The position numbers and the translations under genes were made by a program. The notes below the pieces were generated by a model that saw only the letters and a program-made list of their open reading frames with translations, made no database searches and was not told the origin of the DNA. Shown here piece after piece: positions 20,200-31,548 of a DNA stretch of 64,000 nt. Origin of the DNA: Hysterangium stoloniferum (lineage: Eukaryota > Basidiomycota > Agaricomycetes > Hysterangiales > Hysterangiaceae); NCBI GenBank assembly GCA_015178975.1, contig WHVD01000060.1, positions 1-64,000 on the forward strand, in the 5' to 3' direction. Each line of letters starts with the position of its first letter. The first letter of the stretch is position 1.

Positions 20200-21523
20200 A
20201 ATCGGAGGATATCCTAGTTGGAGGTTATCACCCACCACCACAACCCAAAATCACATTCCACTCCTCCCCATGGCAGGACGATAATTATGACTTTCATCCT
20301 GCATATCTCCCTCCCCATCTGATTCCGACTGCTCCTCTCGACAGCACCAGAAGAAGACTGCAAATCGCTTATGGCAGCCCAACAGCCCACAGCCTGCCGC
20401 GCAGGCATGTCGCAGAACTCTCATCCGAACGCGCGGCCTTGAACGCTCTTCCTCCCTCATCAGAGGAACCGAGTCAGACTGTGTGTCATCATCCCCACTC
20501 CCGTCTTCACGCAGTGTATCTCTGTTAGAAATACTATAGTACGTTTTCGGATGCGTATAATACGCATCTATCTGGAGGAGCCGCTGGTGCCATGTGTGGA
20601 AATAGCTGTTGTAGGAATTCAGCAAGAAGACGTGGGGGATAAAACATGGGATAGCAGGCTTTGTGACGTGGGCGCTTGTAGCACAGCGCACGGGAGGTTT
20701 ATGGACAGGCAGGTGAAAAACTACTCAGAGAGTAGGGAGGGAGTTAAACTTTCGCAAATGGGAACTGTCCCGAGAGTTCGGACTTTGATGGAAGTATTAC
20801 ACTGGCCGCATGGGGAGAAAACCGCAGTTTGTGCCTTGAATCGAGTGTTAAGTGGATGGAAGGATGCAGTGGACGGATACATATGGATTTTAACCTCCGT
20901 TCTATCTCGAACCAGCTCGTAAGGGTAATATTTCCGCACACGAGCAGCAAGTGCGTGAAGCTGAAGCCGGGAAGGCATTTATAGCGCGAACGATTTGCTA
21001 AGAATTTTGATACATTATTGTAGGTTTTAGGAGCTCGCCAACATATGCATCAACAAATGCCGCTGTACATATTGGTCCAATCCCCCAGTTCGTTAGGTGC
21101 CACAATAGCAAGTAAGGCAAACATTTCGACATCCCCTAAGACAATCAACGTAAGCGTCGTCGGGACTCGCACAAATTCAACACACATCCAAAGACTCACT
21201 GTTAGGACGACGAGTATTGAAGAAGCAAGCGCTCGTGTGAAAAAGGTGAGACAGAATGTCTCGCAAATGAGGGTCATTGGTGTTCAATCTCCTCTTGGAT
21301 GTACTTTTTTAAACGCCTCTCCGCAAAATCCGCTACCGTCTCCTTCAACGCATCCCACACCAGGTCTACCCATCTCCGCAAAATCCGCTACCGTCTCTTT
21401 CAACGCATCCCACACCATGTCTGTGACAGCCACATGACATCTTCTTCAGGAACTCTTCTCCTAACATTTATGACCGTCCGCTCCCCAACAGCCACAGGCC
21501 CCATGTTTGAGAGGCCCAAGCCT
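20200..21523 (-). pseudogene. WDR24/SEA2-like C-terminal copy 2, pseudogene
   Basis: Homologous to 17229-17920 over about 700 bp, and includes a piece missing from copy 1. Reading leftward: the serine/helical linker (21520-21050), GDWTNMY, then an open stretch (20978-20721) with LAARVRKYYPYELVRDRTEV, TAVFSPCGQCNTSIKVRTL and GTVPICESL. Next is a damaged RING part recognisable as PAIPCFIPHVF-type frames, then RHACAAGCG near 20390, which matches the CxAGCGH ending of WDR24. Ordering with copy 1 is head-to-tail on the same strand, so the C-terminal end was duplicated locally or by retro/ectopic events. Several frame changes; not functional. Confidence 0.68.
21307..21418 (+). repeat. 55-bp tandem duplication
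   Basis: CTCCGCAAAATCCGCTACCG through CACACCA... occurs twice in succession with two or three substitutions within WDR24-like copy 2; copy 1 has one unit (17782). Confidence 0.85.
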
Positions 21524-22110
21524 GATCAGCTGGATTCCCATCCCATTGTCACACACTGCACCTTGCGCTACAACCCTCCCCATGGTCGATACTGCCCTTC
21601 ATCCAGTGCGCCAGTCATAGTCCTTCAACAGTGCAACAATGTTGGAAATGACACCCGCAATGGCGGCTCGAAATTAGGCTGTGGTCAACTAGATTCCCCA
21701 CCGGTATGGTATGGTCGGTGCCATTCCCAACATTGTTGCACTGTTAAAGGACTTGCACTGGCGCGTTCTATCAAGGGCACTATCAGTTCCTGGTGAAGGT
21801 TTCAAAGGAAGGTGCGGTGTGTCACAATGGGGTGGGAATCTAGCTGACATTTGGCCACAGATTTCAAGCTGCCATTGCGATTGTCATTCCCAGAATTCTT
21901 ACACTGTTGACGGACTCTGACTCTGACGTTCTATCAAGTGCAGTACCTGGGGAAAATTCCAGAGCAAGGTGCAGTGTGTGACAATGGGATGGGAATCCAG
22001 TTGACATTTGACCACAGATGAATTTCGAGCTGCCATTGCGGTTGTCATTCCTGACGTTGTTATACTGTTGAAGGACTCTGACTCTGACATTCGATCAAGT
22101 GTTAGAGTAT
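21524..22110. repeat. about 170-bp tandem array with one inverted unit
   Basis: Units containing GGTGCRGTGTGTGACAATGG and CTGCCATTGCGRTTGTCATT, ending GGACTCTGACTCTGAC, follow each other at about 21810-21925 and 21965-22085. A diverged, inverted unit precedes them (21530-21680, TCCCATTGTCACACACTGCA), with a palindromic junction near 21690 formed by AGTCCTTCAACAGTGCAACA and its complement around 21740. It starts exactly at the end of WDR24 copy 2. Non-coding. Confidence 0.65.
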
Positions 22111-22644
22111 GATATTACAGCTCTCACATACCCTATGATGTTCCCTATATTTTTCTGATATTTGTAGTATTTTTCCCAGCACTGTAGGTGCTGTATTGAG
22201 TGAGTTACCTAGTAAGGTAACTGATGTGTAGGTGCTTAGGTAAGCACCCTGTAGCATACTCTGCTGTGGGTGTGGGAAAGTCTCCTTAGTGTTTACTTTC
22301 CTCACACTCACAGGTATGTAGTTATTTCACAATTTAATACATTTCCAATTTCTCGCTAATTCTTTGCCAATTTGTTAGTTGGTGAACCCCACTAGGCCAT
22401 ATTGTGGCTGTAGCGATCCAATCGGATTTGGTTTCAGAATATTTTAGCAAGTAACTGATTGCAGGTAATTACTGACATAAATGCCAGTAAATTCTGTAGG
22501 ATCAGGGTATACTGCCTTTACACCAGCCATATAATCCAACCCTTGGCAGTCTTGCTCAAATTGAATCATACTGTGCCCCTCACATTTGGAGAGCTAGAAG
22601 AACACGAATCGTCATGTAGGATCAGAGTTCGGAATGATGGTACC

Positions 22645-23362
22645 TGTTATGACCATGTCGCAACCCGATGGTTCCTGAGGTTATTGCCCCTATGGACGAT
22701 TCAAGTCATTGCTCAAGTCCCCACATCAGAAGCTGTCGGCTTCCCGATGCTGATGTATACCTTCGCAGTGATCAAACTCCATTTACACCCCCATCAAAAT
22801 ATACTTGTACTATCTGGTTAAACTCTGATACATCCCTTTTTATTATGATGATCCGTTCTACTCTACGTTTCACATATGTCTATGTATATATACTTGTAAC
22901 CCTCGGACTATTTCCTTTTCTCATAATTCCACTCTCGGTTATCCTATGGCCTCTGAACTAATAATCACCTACCTGCTGTAATTGTAGTTACAAGACAATC
23001 AGAATATCGACTCAGAATACCCTCATACACCTGTATCAGTCTCATACTAAGACTTCCCCCATCCGCCTTCGCGTGTGCTCGCCCACTCCCAGCCCCGACC
23101 CCTTGGCCCGACACTTGACCTGTCCTTCGGTTCCGATCGGTATCTCGCCGAAAGGTCCTTCTTAGGATTTAGTCTTCGCCTGTCCGAAATTTAAGGACAA
23201 CCTACGGATATTTGCGAGGGTGCAGCACATAAGCTGAAGCCAAGTCCTTCCAATCGGCCCCCGTCGGCCACCGACATTAGTCAGTTTCCAGTTCTTAACA
23301 CCAAGTCCTTCTGATCGGTCCCTGTTGGCCCACCGACATTAGTCAGTTTTCAGTTCTTAACA
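22645..23362 (+). mobile_element. solo LTR, Ty3/gypsy LTR family B
   Basis: 718 bp, TGTTATGACC...CTTAACA, with perfect 5-bp duplication GTACC (22640-22644 and 23363-23367). Family landmarks: the CGATG/CAACCCGATGG start, TATACTTGTACTATCTGGTT, GACAATCAGAATATCGACTC and the stem-loop near the end (GTGCAGCACATAAGCTGAAG). Inserted in the left arm of the palindrome. Confidence 0.92.
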
Positions 23363-23384
23363 GTACCATACTTGTACTAATATA

Positions 23385-25213
23385 CAGTGGGGGACAAAAC
23401 TGTTCCAATGATTTTTTATATGTCAAAGAATGTTGATAACTCACTGAGTACTTGACCAATTGACCTGAAATTTTTAATTTAGATAGTCATATATGTTGGC
23501 TATATACTGTAAGAATTCTATGACATAAGCATTATTTGTCATCAAAATATAAATCAAATACTAATGCAATCTCATTGGAACAGTTTTGTCCCTGTCACAT
23601 GATTAGCACATAACCTTATTGATTATCCACAAATAAATGCAAATAAAATCATGTGACCTGTTTAAATTGTGTATATATACAACTATTCACTTTCCCAAGT
23701 GATAGCATCCCAACAACCCATCAGTTTACATCATGAGAGCTCTCACTCCTGCTCAACTTAATTGTGTTCTTACTCTACTTGACAAAGGCAAGTCTGCACA
23801 TGAAGTAGCTGCCATCACTAGTCATTCTGTCTCTACTATATCCAGAATTTGCTCTAAACATTCTTCCTCCCTCTCCAAAGCAGCTGGAGGTCATCCATGC
23901 AAACCTTCCCCCTCTGATACCCATTACATCATCCAACAAATCACTTCCCAGAAGATTGACCATGCCACTCAGGCCTCTAAAGTCCTACAAGATATGAATG
24001 GGCAATCTATCTCTGCAAGAACAATTCATAGGGAACTCAAAAAAGCTGGAATGAAGGCTGTGGTGAAGATGAAAAGGCCTAAACTCACAAAAAGGCATAG
24101 AAGGGAGAGGCTGGACTTTGCATTGGCACACAAGAACTGGTCTCTGGAGGGCTGGAAGAGGGTTATTTGGTCAGATGGTCTGATGTTGTAGGGTTGTATG
24201 TTCTGGGAAGGACCAGGATATGCTACCAAGATTGATGGGAGGATGGATGCTGAACTCTATGTTAGCATTTTGGAGGATAAACTTGAAGAATCTCTTAAGC
24301 ATTACAAGAAGAAGACGATATTGTCTTTCAGTAAGACAATGATATCCAATTGAACACCTTTGGCATTACCTCAAGAAGAGGCTACTAGAGTATGAAGTGG
24401 AGCCTAGGAGTATTCAGGAGTTATGGGAATTGACACACAAGAACTGGTCTCTGGAGGGCTGGAAAAGGGTTGTTTGGTCAGATAGGAGGAAGTGTGGAAA
24501 AAAGCAGGAGAGGGGCTCAGTGATAGGCTGGTTGAGGGCACAGTCAAGTTTGGAGGGGGGAGTCTGATGTTGTGGGGTTGTATGTTCTGGGAAGGACCAG
24601 GATATGCCACCAAGATTGATGGGAGGAAGGATGCTGAACTCTATGTTAGCATTTTTGAGGATAAACTTCAAGGATCTCTCAAGCATTACAAGAAGAAGAC
24701 TGGGGATATTGTCATTCAGCAAGACAATGATCCCAAACACAAGAGCAAGAAGGCCACCAATTGGCTTAATGGCAGTGATTTTGATGTCATGATATGGCCC
24801 CCTGAATCTGCTGATCTTAATCCAATTGAACACCTTTGGCATTACCTCAAGAAGAAGCTACTAGAGTATGAAGTGGAGTTATAGGAAAGAGTCCAGACAG
24901 AATGGGATAGCATTCCTGCTTCTACTTGTCAGAATTTGATAGAGTATGCCTATAAGAATTGCAGCTGTTTTGGATGCCAAGGGGTTACACCAAGTACTAG
25001 ATTATATGATTTGTATTGGATTATATACCAGGGACAAAACTGTTCCAATGAGATTGCATTAGTATTTGATTTATAGTTTGATGGCAAAGGGTATATAGCC
25101 AACATATATGACTACCTAAATTAAAAATTTCAGGTCAATTGGACAAGTACTCATTGAGTTATCAACATTATTTGACATATAAAAAATCATTGGAACAGTT
25201 TTGTCCCCCACTG
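23385..25213 (+). mobile_element. Tc1 (DD34E) transposon, TA duplication, 1829 bp
   Basis: Termini CAGTGGGGGACAAAACTGTT and its complement, flanked by TA on both sides (23383-23384, 25214-25215). Each end is a long arm of about 185-210 bp whose inner end carries the outer 20-mer again in reverse orientation (23573-23594 and 25031-25050). The element lies exactly at the centre of the palindrome. It contains a transposase gene disrupted by an internal tandem duplication, so it is probably dead. Confidence 0.93.
23733..24884 (+). pseudogene. Tc1 transposase with internal partial duplication
   Basis: Cut-and-paste DDE transposase. The N-terminal helix-turn-helix region runs from MRALTPAQLNCVLTLLDKG (23733). 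The catalytic fold has the first Asp in VIWSDG (about 24170), the second in VIQQDNDPKHKS (about 24715) and the Glu in DLNPIEHLWHYL (about 24830); 34 residues separate the last two (DD34E, Tc1 type). Bases about 24127-24420 are a shortened copy of about 24432-24884: the WSLEGWKR...WSD and GCMFWEGPGYATKIDG blocks each occur twice. The first copy has lost its middle and ends in stops, so no single frame covers the protein. Confidence 0.9.
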
Positions 25214-25540
25214 TATATTAGTACAAGTATGGTACCATCATTCTGAACACTGATCCTACACAACAATTCATGTTCTTCTAGCTCTCCAAATGTGAGGGGC
25301 ACAGTATGATTCAATTTGAGTAAGACTACCAAGGGTTGGATTATACAGCCAATGTGAAGGCAGTATACCCTGATCCTACAGAATTTACTGGCATTTTTGT
25401 TGGTAATTACCTGCAATCAGTTACTTGCTAAAATATTCTGGAACCAAATGCAATTGGATTGCTACAGCCACAATACGGCTTAGTGGGGTTCACCAACTAA
25501 CATATTGGCAAAGAATTAGTGAGAAATTGGATGTAACTGC

Positions 25541-26051
25541 TGATCTTCAAGCCATGGCAACTCCTACCAGGAGGGATGCTACTGCTACTATGGGTGCCAA
25601 ATATGAGCTAAGAGCAGCCAACTTTCATACTCAACTTCATTCATCAAGAAAGATTTCCACGTGGCTTGAACAGTGATTAGTACTTACATTGCCTTCCTCA
25701 GATGCAGAGATATTGACCACCTTTAGGTTAGCAATTTCCTACAAGGATTTGATGAGATCTCAACTTCAATCTATAGAGTACAAGCAATTTTGGCGTGGGG
25801 GTCATGGTTGAAATGCCCAACTTCTCGATAGAGGAAATGGAATCCTTAGGCATGCCTTCACAAGCTATGTATACAACCATGATATATAAATTACAGTGGT
25901 AGTCTTGAAATGCATTAATTTGATTCTTGAGGAGGCATTTGGAATCTGTGTATTGTGGCTGGACAGCACTATATTTTCATCCTTGTCATGTGCTATGATG
26001 TGACCTGATCCGTTGTAGGCCCTATGTTGGATGTAGGTATAGACTCCCTAC
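25541..26051. other. no gene recognised
   Basis: The end of a short open frame (to 25676) with MATPTRRDATATMGAKYELR-like sequence lies here; no family recognised. The rest is AT-rich without repeats. Confidence 0.4.
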
Positions 26052-26378
26052 TGTTATTAATAGCAAGTCTTCGCATAAACTAAAATTGAGATTGAATCCA
26101 CAATGACAAGTGTATGCACATATATGCACATATACTATAATGCCATAAAGGGGAACTAACTCCTTTGATCACAAATTTCTCCTTAATGATGCTATTAGCT
26201 AGAAACTTCAAGTATCGAAATCCCTCATTTTTACTTCCCCTAACAACTCTCCTAAACAATTAGAAAGTAAATAAAAAGTCACAATATCTTGCCATATACC
26301 TCAGTAAAATTTATTCACTCACTCACTGAGCTTCGTATTTAGACTCTATCCTTTCATATTCTTGTCTTCTACTCAACA
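26052..26378 (+). repeat. putative 5' LTR of copia fossil 1
   Basis: Assigned from TGTTA...CAACA termini and its position immediately before the primer-binding sequence. No second copy exists in the window, so the left boundary is inferred. Confidence 0.55.
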
Positions 26379-29316
26379 GGTTATGGGCCCCACTATAGTC
26401 ACACTTGAGAAACTTGCCGATAATGGCGAAAATTGGATTGTCTGGAAAAGCCAAATATTATCCATATTGGAATCAGGTGCACTGTCAAAACACATTGATG
26501 GAAGTGCACAGTGCCCTCCAGATTCTATGATATATATCACAGGAACTGTATTAACAAATGACCAGTTAGATCTCAGGGACAAGCAAGAGGAACGTTTGGA
26601 TCATTACCTTGCACGTGAAGGACGAGTCAAAGCTCAGATTTTTTATCAGTTGGCCCTTCTCTTATGCTCAGTCTTCAAAGACTCAGCACAGCAAGAGAAG
26701 TATGGGAAGCCATTTGCCAGGAATTTGAGTCGAAGCTGAAAATGGCCCAAGTTGATTTGCAGTGCAGAATCTGTGCTCTAAAGTACAAAGAAGGGGAAGA
26801 TGTCCATTCCCACCTTTACACCCTACTAGAAATGCATCAGCAATTAGCAGGCATGGGAATGAAGATAGAAGATAAGGATTTCTTCAATATCATGCTGAGT
26901 TCACTCCCGGACTCTTATGATGTCATGATGAATGCAGTAACAACTTCTGCAACAGTCACTGGGACTGGTTTAACCCCAACAAGTCTAATAACAATGATCA
27001 AAGCCCAATATGAGGGTAGAAAATCAAAGAAAGCCCCAAACTCAACTAATAACAACAATCAAGCCCTTCTAGCCAATACTAAAGGCCAGCAATGAAGTAC
27101 ATGCCCTAGTAGTAACTCCTGGAACTTGAGAAATACCTCTACAGCTCAAAATTGAAATCTAATATGCTTCAATCCGAATTGCAGATGGATCGGGCATCTC
27201 ATAGCCAATTGTTGGGCCAAAGGTGGCGGTAAGGAGGGGCAAGGACCAAGATATATGTGCAGAAATTCAAGGTGCAATAGCAGAAACCAAAGGGGATACA
27301 ATGCAGGCAACAGCAGGAATGCAAACATTGCAAATGAAAAGTCATATGCATTTGCTACCTCACTAAATGCAGGGATTTTAACAAATGATGAAACTAGCAA
27401 CAGTGGCACAAAAATCGTCGAAGTATGGGACTCTGGGGCCAATTCTCATATGTCCCCATATCTAAGCTTATTCTCAAGCTTCAAAACAATACACCCACCT
27501 TGGAAAATTTGTGCCGCCAATAAGACAGAGTTCTTAGCCACAGGAATTGGCAACAGGTGCATACAAGTGCAAAGCAGCAGCAAGCCCACTAACATCACAT
27601 TACAAAATGTGTTGTACTCACCCGAATTAGCGTCTACTTTAGTGTCCATCACATGCTGTGATAAAAAGGGGTTCTCATGCACATTTGGAGATGGAAAATG
27701 CACCCTTTGAAATCCAGAGGGAGGTATACATATGTGGGCAAATCAATCAAATCAACAGTCTCTATCAAACAAGTTATATTATCCACAAGACTAATAACTT
27801 ACAAAATGAAGCTTGCACCACGATGACAATAAATGAACTGCATACACATATGGGACACATAGCACCAGCTGCTGCAAAGTGAATGGTCGAAAATGGGGCA
27901 ATCGCAGGAATCACACCAGATCACACAAGACCTATCAAGTTTTTCAAAGCCTGTATCAAAGGGAAGATTACTCAGGAACCAATCCCAAAAGTCTGAAAAT
28001 CAGAACGAGCCAAATATCAAGGCCAAAAGATACACACTGATGTATGGGGGCCATCCAAAGTTCAAACTATTGGAGGCTGTAGGTGGTACATATCATTCAC
28101 TGATGATTTCACAAGGGGAAACAAGAACCTACCTAATGAAAACGAAGGGAGAGGCATTCCTAAATCAACAAAGGAACACTACAATTAAGAAATTACAGTC
28201 AGACAATGGAGGTGAATATACATCTAATGAGTTTAAAGACTACCTATCCTCATGTGGAACCCTCCAACAATTAACTGTTCATGATACTCCCCAACAGAAT
28301 GGTGTCACAGAGAGACTAAATCGAACATTAGTCGAACACACCTGATCAATGCTCATTGCTGCCAATCTGCCCAAGGTCCTATGGGGTGAGTGCATACAAC
28401 ATGCGGTATATCTGAAGAATAGGACAGCAACATCAGCTCTCGATGGAAAAACACCATACGAGCTAGTTCATAACAAGAAGCCAAATCTAAGTGACTTACT
28501 GGAATGGGGAGAGACTGTATATGTGAGAATGGAGCCAGAGGGAGGTAAACTAGGACCCAAGGCAAAAGAGGGCCACTGGATCAGGTATAGCTTTAACAGT
28601 GAAGGACACCGTATATATTGGCCAGAAAAATGAACCGTGACCGTAGAATGAAATGTAGCATTCCCCAAGCAAGCGGGGGTTCCTATACTCATATCAGGAA
28701 GAGATCTAGAACACAAAACATATGAAATCAAAAACAAGACACTTCCTTGAATGCCCACAGACGTACCATTACCTGAATTGCCTCAAGTTAGCATTCCAGA
28801 GTTACCAGAAACCACAGAATATTTGCCTCAAGAACAACTGAGATGAAGTACAAGAACCAGCTTTCCATCTGATTATATGTGCCATCTCAGACAAGCTGCA
28901 GGCTCTAGTCAAGTCAAATTCTCTCCAGGACTGCAAGTATCAGAAGAACTCGGAAAAGCTATATGCATTATTTTAGAAGACGAAAACAGTTTTGATGAAG
29001 ATTCAATTTTATGGGAAGATGGTCCAAGTGAGCCACCAATTACGGTTGATAAAAACACCTCATATACAGATGCATATAGCCCATTGGAGTGGATGGACTT
29101 TATAGATAAGATGGTCAACGAGAGATTGGAAATGATAGGGATGGTTTCAAACCTTCAAGAAGGTGTACCAGCTACAGTGGAAGAAGCTATAAGAGGAGAT
29201 GATTGGCCATTATGGAAACTGGCATTTCTAAAGGAATTGAAGGCCTTACATGATTTGGGTACCTGGGAACTCGTTGACAAACCTGAGGGAGTCAATACAG
29301 TTGGCTCTAACAAAAC
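26052..29316 (+). mobile_element. Ty1/copia fossil 1, 3'-truncated
   Basis: LTR-retrotransposon relic with a putative 5' LTR (26052-26378, TGTTATTAATAG...CTCAACA). Directly after it comes GGTTATGGGCCCC, complementary to the anticodon arm of initiator tRNA-Met, as in half-tRNA primed copia elements. Parts in copia order: gag (about 26383-27095, LADNGENWIVWKSQI), a CCHC-like knuckle near 27175, protease (VWDSGANSHMSP, 27425), pre-integrase (27820), integrase (28000-28350 with LQSDNGGEYTSNEF and QQNGVTERLNRTL), and the very start of reverse transcriptase (GTWELVDKPEGVNTVGS, to 29316). RT, RNase H and 3' LTR are absent. It is broken in many places (roughly ten) and looks old. Confidence 0.85.
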
Positions 29317-30041
29317 TCCGGATGATGACTGTCACAATTGTGTGACACAGTGTGACATTGGTGTCACAGGTGTCTGCTGGCGGATGTTGGGGGCTGCACA
29401 GAGGCAACAACAGTGCATGGTGATATGAAACATGAATGAGTTGTGGATAGATGTTGCAAGACAGTGCTGTGAGCAGAAGAAAGGAATTGATGAAGTGGAT
29501 CCCACAGAGATCAAAGAATAATGGAGGATGTTGCCAGGGCAATGCCGGGGCCCATAACCTATTAGAATGAAAGAAGGGAAGGGGGACGGGGCACAGAATA
29601 GTGACCCTAGTGGACGAATAGACCACCACTCATACTCAAACTCAGACTCAGATTGACCGCATGGTGAACAGAACCAAAGCCATGGATAAGGACTACTATG
29701 GATACATGTGGGTACTTAGGGTTCCGAACCACATATTCCAACAGTATTCAGCCCTCATGAGTGACAGTCCTCCAGCCTTTTCCAAATAAGCAGGTGAGCA
29801 CTTCATACATTTGCTGCATACATGAATATTACTACCTAGTGCAACGTGAGGGTATTCTCTCACAAAGCTTCCATTCAAGTTGCACTAAGTGATCATGTCA
29901 TTTTGAATGCTTTGTGTTTTGTTCTAACACAGAACTTAAGACTCACCTGGGTTTACACATCCACTCAGCTGTCTCTTCAACCACATTTTTGCACCATTCA
30001 GGTGTTTCATCTGCCCATCCAGTAGCCAAATACAGTCCATA
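29317..30041. other. no gene; small reverse copia-like relic with primer site
   Basis: GGGGCCCATAACC at 29546-29558 is the same half-initiator-tRNA primer motif in the opposite orientation to fossil 1. It may be the edge of another, minus-strand copia leader. Short symmetric motifs (GTGTGACACAGTGTGACATT) occur at 29340. Nothing else is recognisable. Confidence 0.35.
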
Positions 30042-30043
30042 TA

Positions 30044-31533
30044 CAGTGGCTCAAAAAACTGTCCCAATGTTTTCTCATTTTTGAAATATTAGTTTAGTAT
30101 GGACCAGTTTTTTGACCCTTTATTTTTTGACCTGTGTTCCTACTGTTATACACCAGTACAAGGCAGAGGGAGGCTGTGGGGACAATATAACATGTCACAT
30201 GACTCTATTTGTATTTGTTTGACAGGTTTAAAGTGGTTCAACTACATCCTGACTTCTTACCACCATCATGAGATCTATTTCTGCTTCTCAATGCTCTTCT
30301 ATTGTCTCTCTCCTCAATGAAGGCTATTTCTATCACCAAATCCAGGAAAGAACTGGTCTAGGCAAGAGTACTGTGAATAGGATTAGTAGGGAAGTGGATG
30401 GGAACATGGAGAATAATTCTGGGGGTCGTCCTTCCAAGCTTTCTGGTTGTGACAAACAGTCAATAATCCATCAAATTAGCTCTGGACAGCTTGATAATGC
30501 AGTTCAGGCTACCCAATTCATTGAGTCTATCATCTCCAACCCTGTCACTCCCAAAACAGTCAGAAATATACTGAAGGAGAATGGTTTTTACTCTGCAACA
30601 AAGCAAAAGTGACCATTGCTCAAAGCCATTCATTGTCAGAAGTGGCTCAAATTTGCCCAATATCATGTAAATTGGACTGTGGAGGACTGGAAGAGTGTGT
30701 TATGGTCAGATGAGGCTAAGATTAACAGGATTGGGTCAGATGGAAAGTCATATGTATGGAAAAAAACAGGAGAACCAGTGTCTGACAGGACTACAACACC
30801 AATGATCAAACATGAGGAGGAAATAACCTCATGGTATGGGGTTGTATGGGTTTGAATAGGGTGGGACAGCTCATAGAAGTGCAGGGGAGCATGGATGCTG
30901 AACAATACTGTCAAATTTTGGAGCTGGGAGTAGTGGAAATTTTTAAAAAGTTAGAAATGGAGGAGGCCAAACATTACTTTCAGCAGGACAATGATCCTAA
31001 ACATACATCTCAGCAGGCAACAAAATGGTTTGAGGACAAGGAAATTCAAGTACTACCCTGACCTCCCCAATCCCCTGATCTTAACCCTATAGAACATCTT
31101 TGGAAACACCTCAAATGCCAACTCCAAAAATATGACACATCATCCAAGGGAATACATGAATTGTGGGAGAGAGTGGTGGAGGAGTGGAATGCAATCCAAC
31201 CAGAAGTCTGCCAATATCTAATAGAAAGTATGCCTAGAAGGATCAGGTCAGTTATAAAGGAAAAGGGGGGGGCATACAAAATACTAGAAAGTAAAATAAT
31301 CATAGGTCAAAAAACTGTCCCAATGAATAGCTGTTTTGCTTTATTTATTATTTAATGGGTTTTGATTCAAATCACATGAACCAAGGCTTACCTTCAAGCC
31401 ATAATCCTATAGTACCTTTGATAATTTACTTAGATTTTCTGCTTATGTCTAGATTTTCTGCTTATGTCAGTAATCCATGCCAACCCAACCTTTCAAAAAT
31501 GAGAAAACATTGGGACAGTTTTTTGAGCCACTG
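30044..31533 (+). mobile_element. Tc1 (DD34E) transposon 2, TA duplication, 1490 bp
   Basis: Termini CAGTGGCTCAAAAAACTGTC and its complement, TA on both flanks (30042-30043, 31534-31535). The outer motif is repeated in inverted orientation about 60 bp inside on the left (30101-30120) and about 200 bp inside on the right (31304-31326), as in the first Tc1 element, although the two elements differ in sequence. It encodes a damaged transposase. Confidence 0.93.
30268..31294 (+). pseudogene. Tc1 transposase, two stops and one frameshift
   Basis: About 340 codons from MRSISASQCSSIVSLLNEGY. The paired helix-turn-helix region includes IQERTGLGKSTVNRISREV and GGRPSKLS. The catalytic Asp lies in SVLWSDEAKIN (about 30705), the second in YFQQDNDPKHTSQ (about 30990) and the Glu in DLNPIEHLWKHL (about 31090), spaced 34 residues (DD34E). 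An in-frame stop near 30610, a frame change near 30830-30850 and a stop near 31060 inactivate it. All three catalytic residues are retained, so decay is moderate. Confidence 0.92.
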
Positions 31534-31548
31534 TACATAGGTAAACAG

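Larger units (their letters stand above)
22335..25540. repeat. large palindrome interrupted by a solo LTR and a Tc1 element
   Basis: The left arm (about 22335-22644 plus 23368-23382) and right arm (about 25216-25540) are inverted copies, about 320 bp each, with about 90 per cent identity by eye. Both contain GGTGAACCCCACTA, ATATTTTAGCAAGTAACTGATT and GGATCAGGGTATACTGCC. Removing the two insertions brings TACTTGTACTAATA directly against its complement, so the original was a near-perfect palindrome with TA at its centre. No protein-coding content is recognised; it may be a foldback/MITE element. Confidence 0.8.

Noticed and set aside
20028-20528. 166-codon plus-strand frame
   Set aside because: Opposite to the C-terminal end of WDR24 copy 2; composition artefact.
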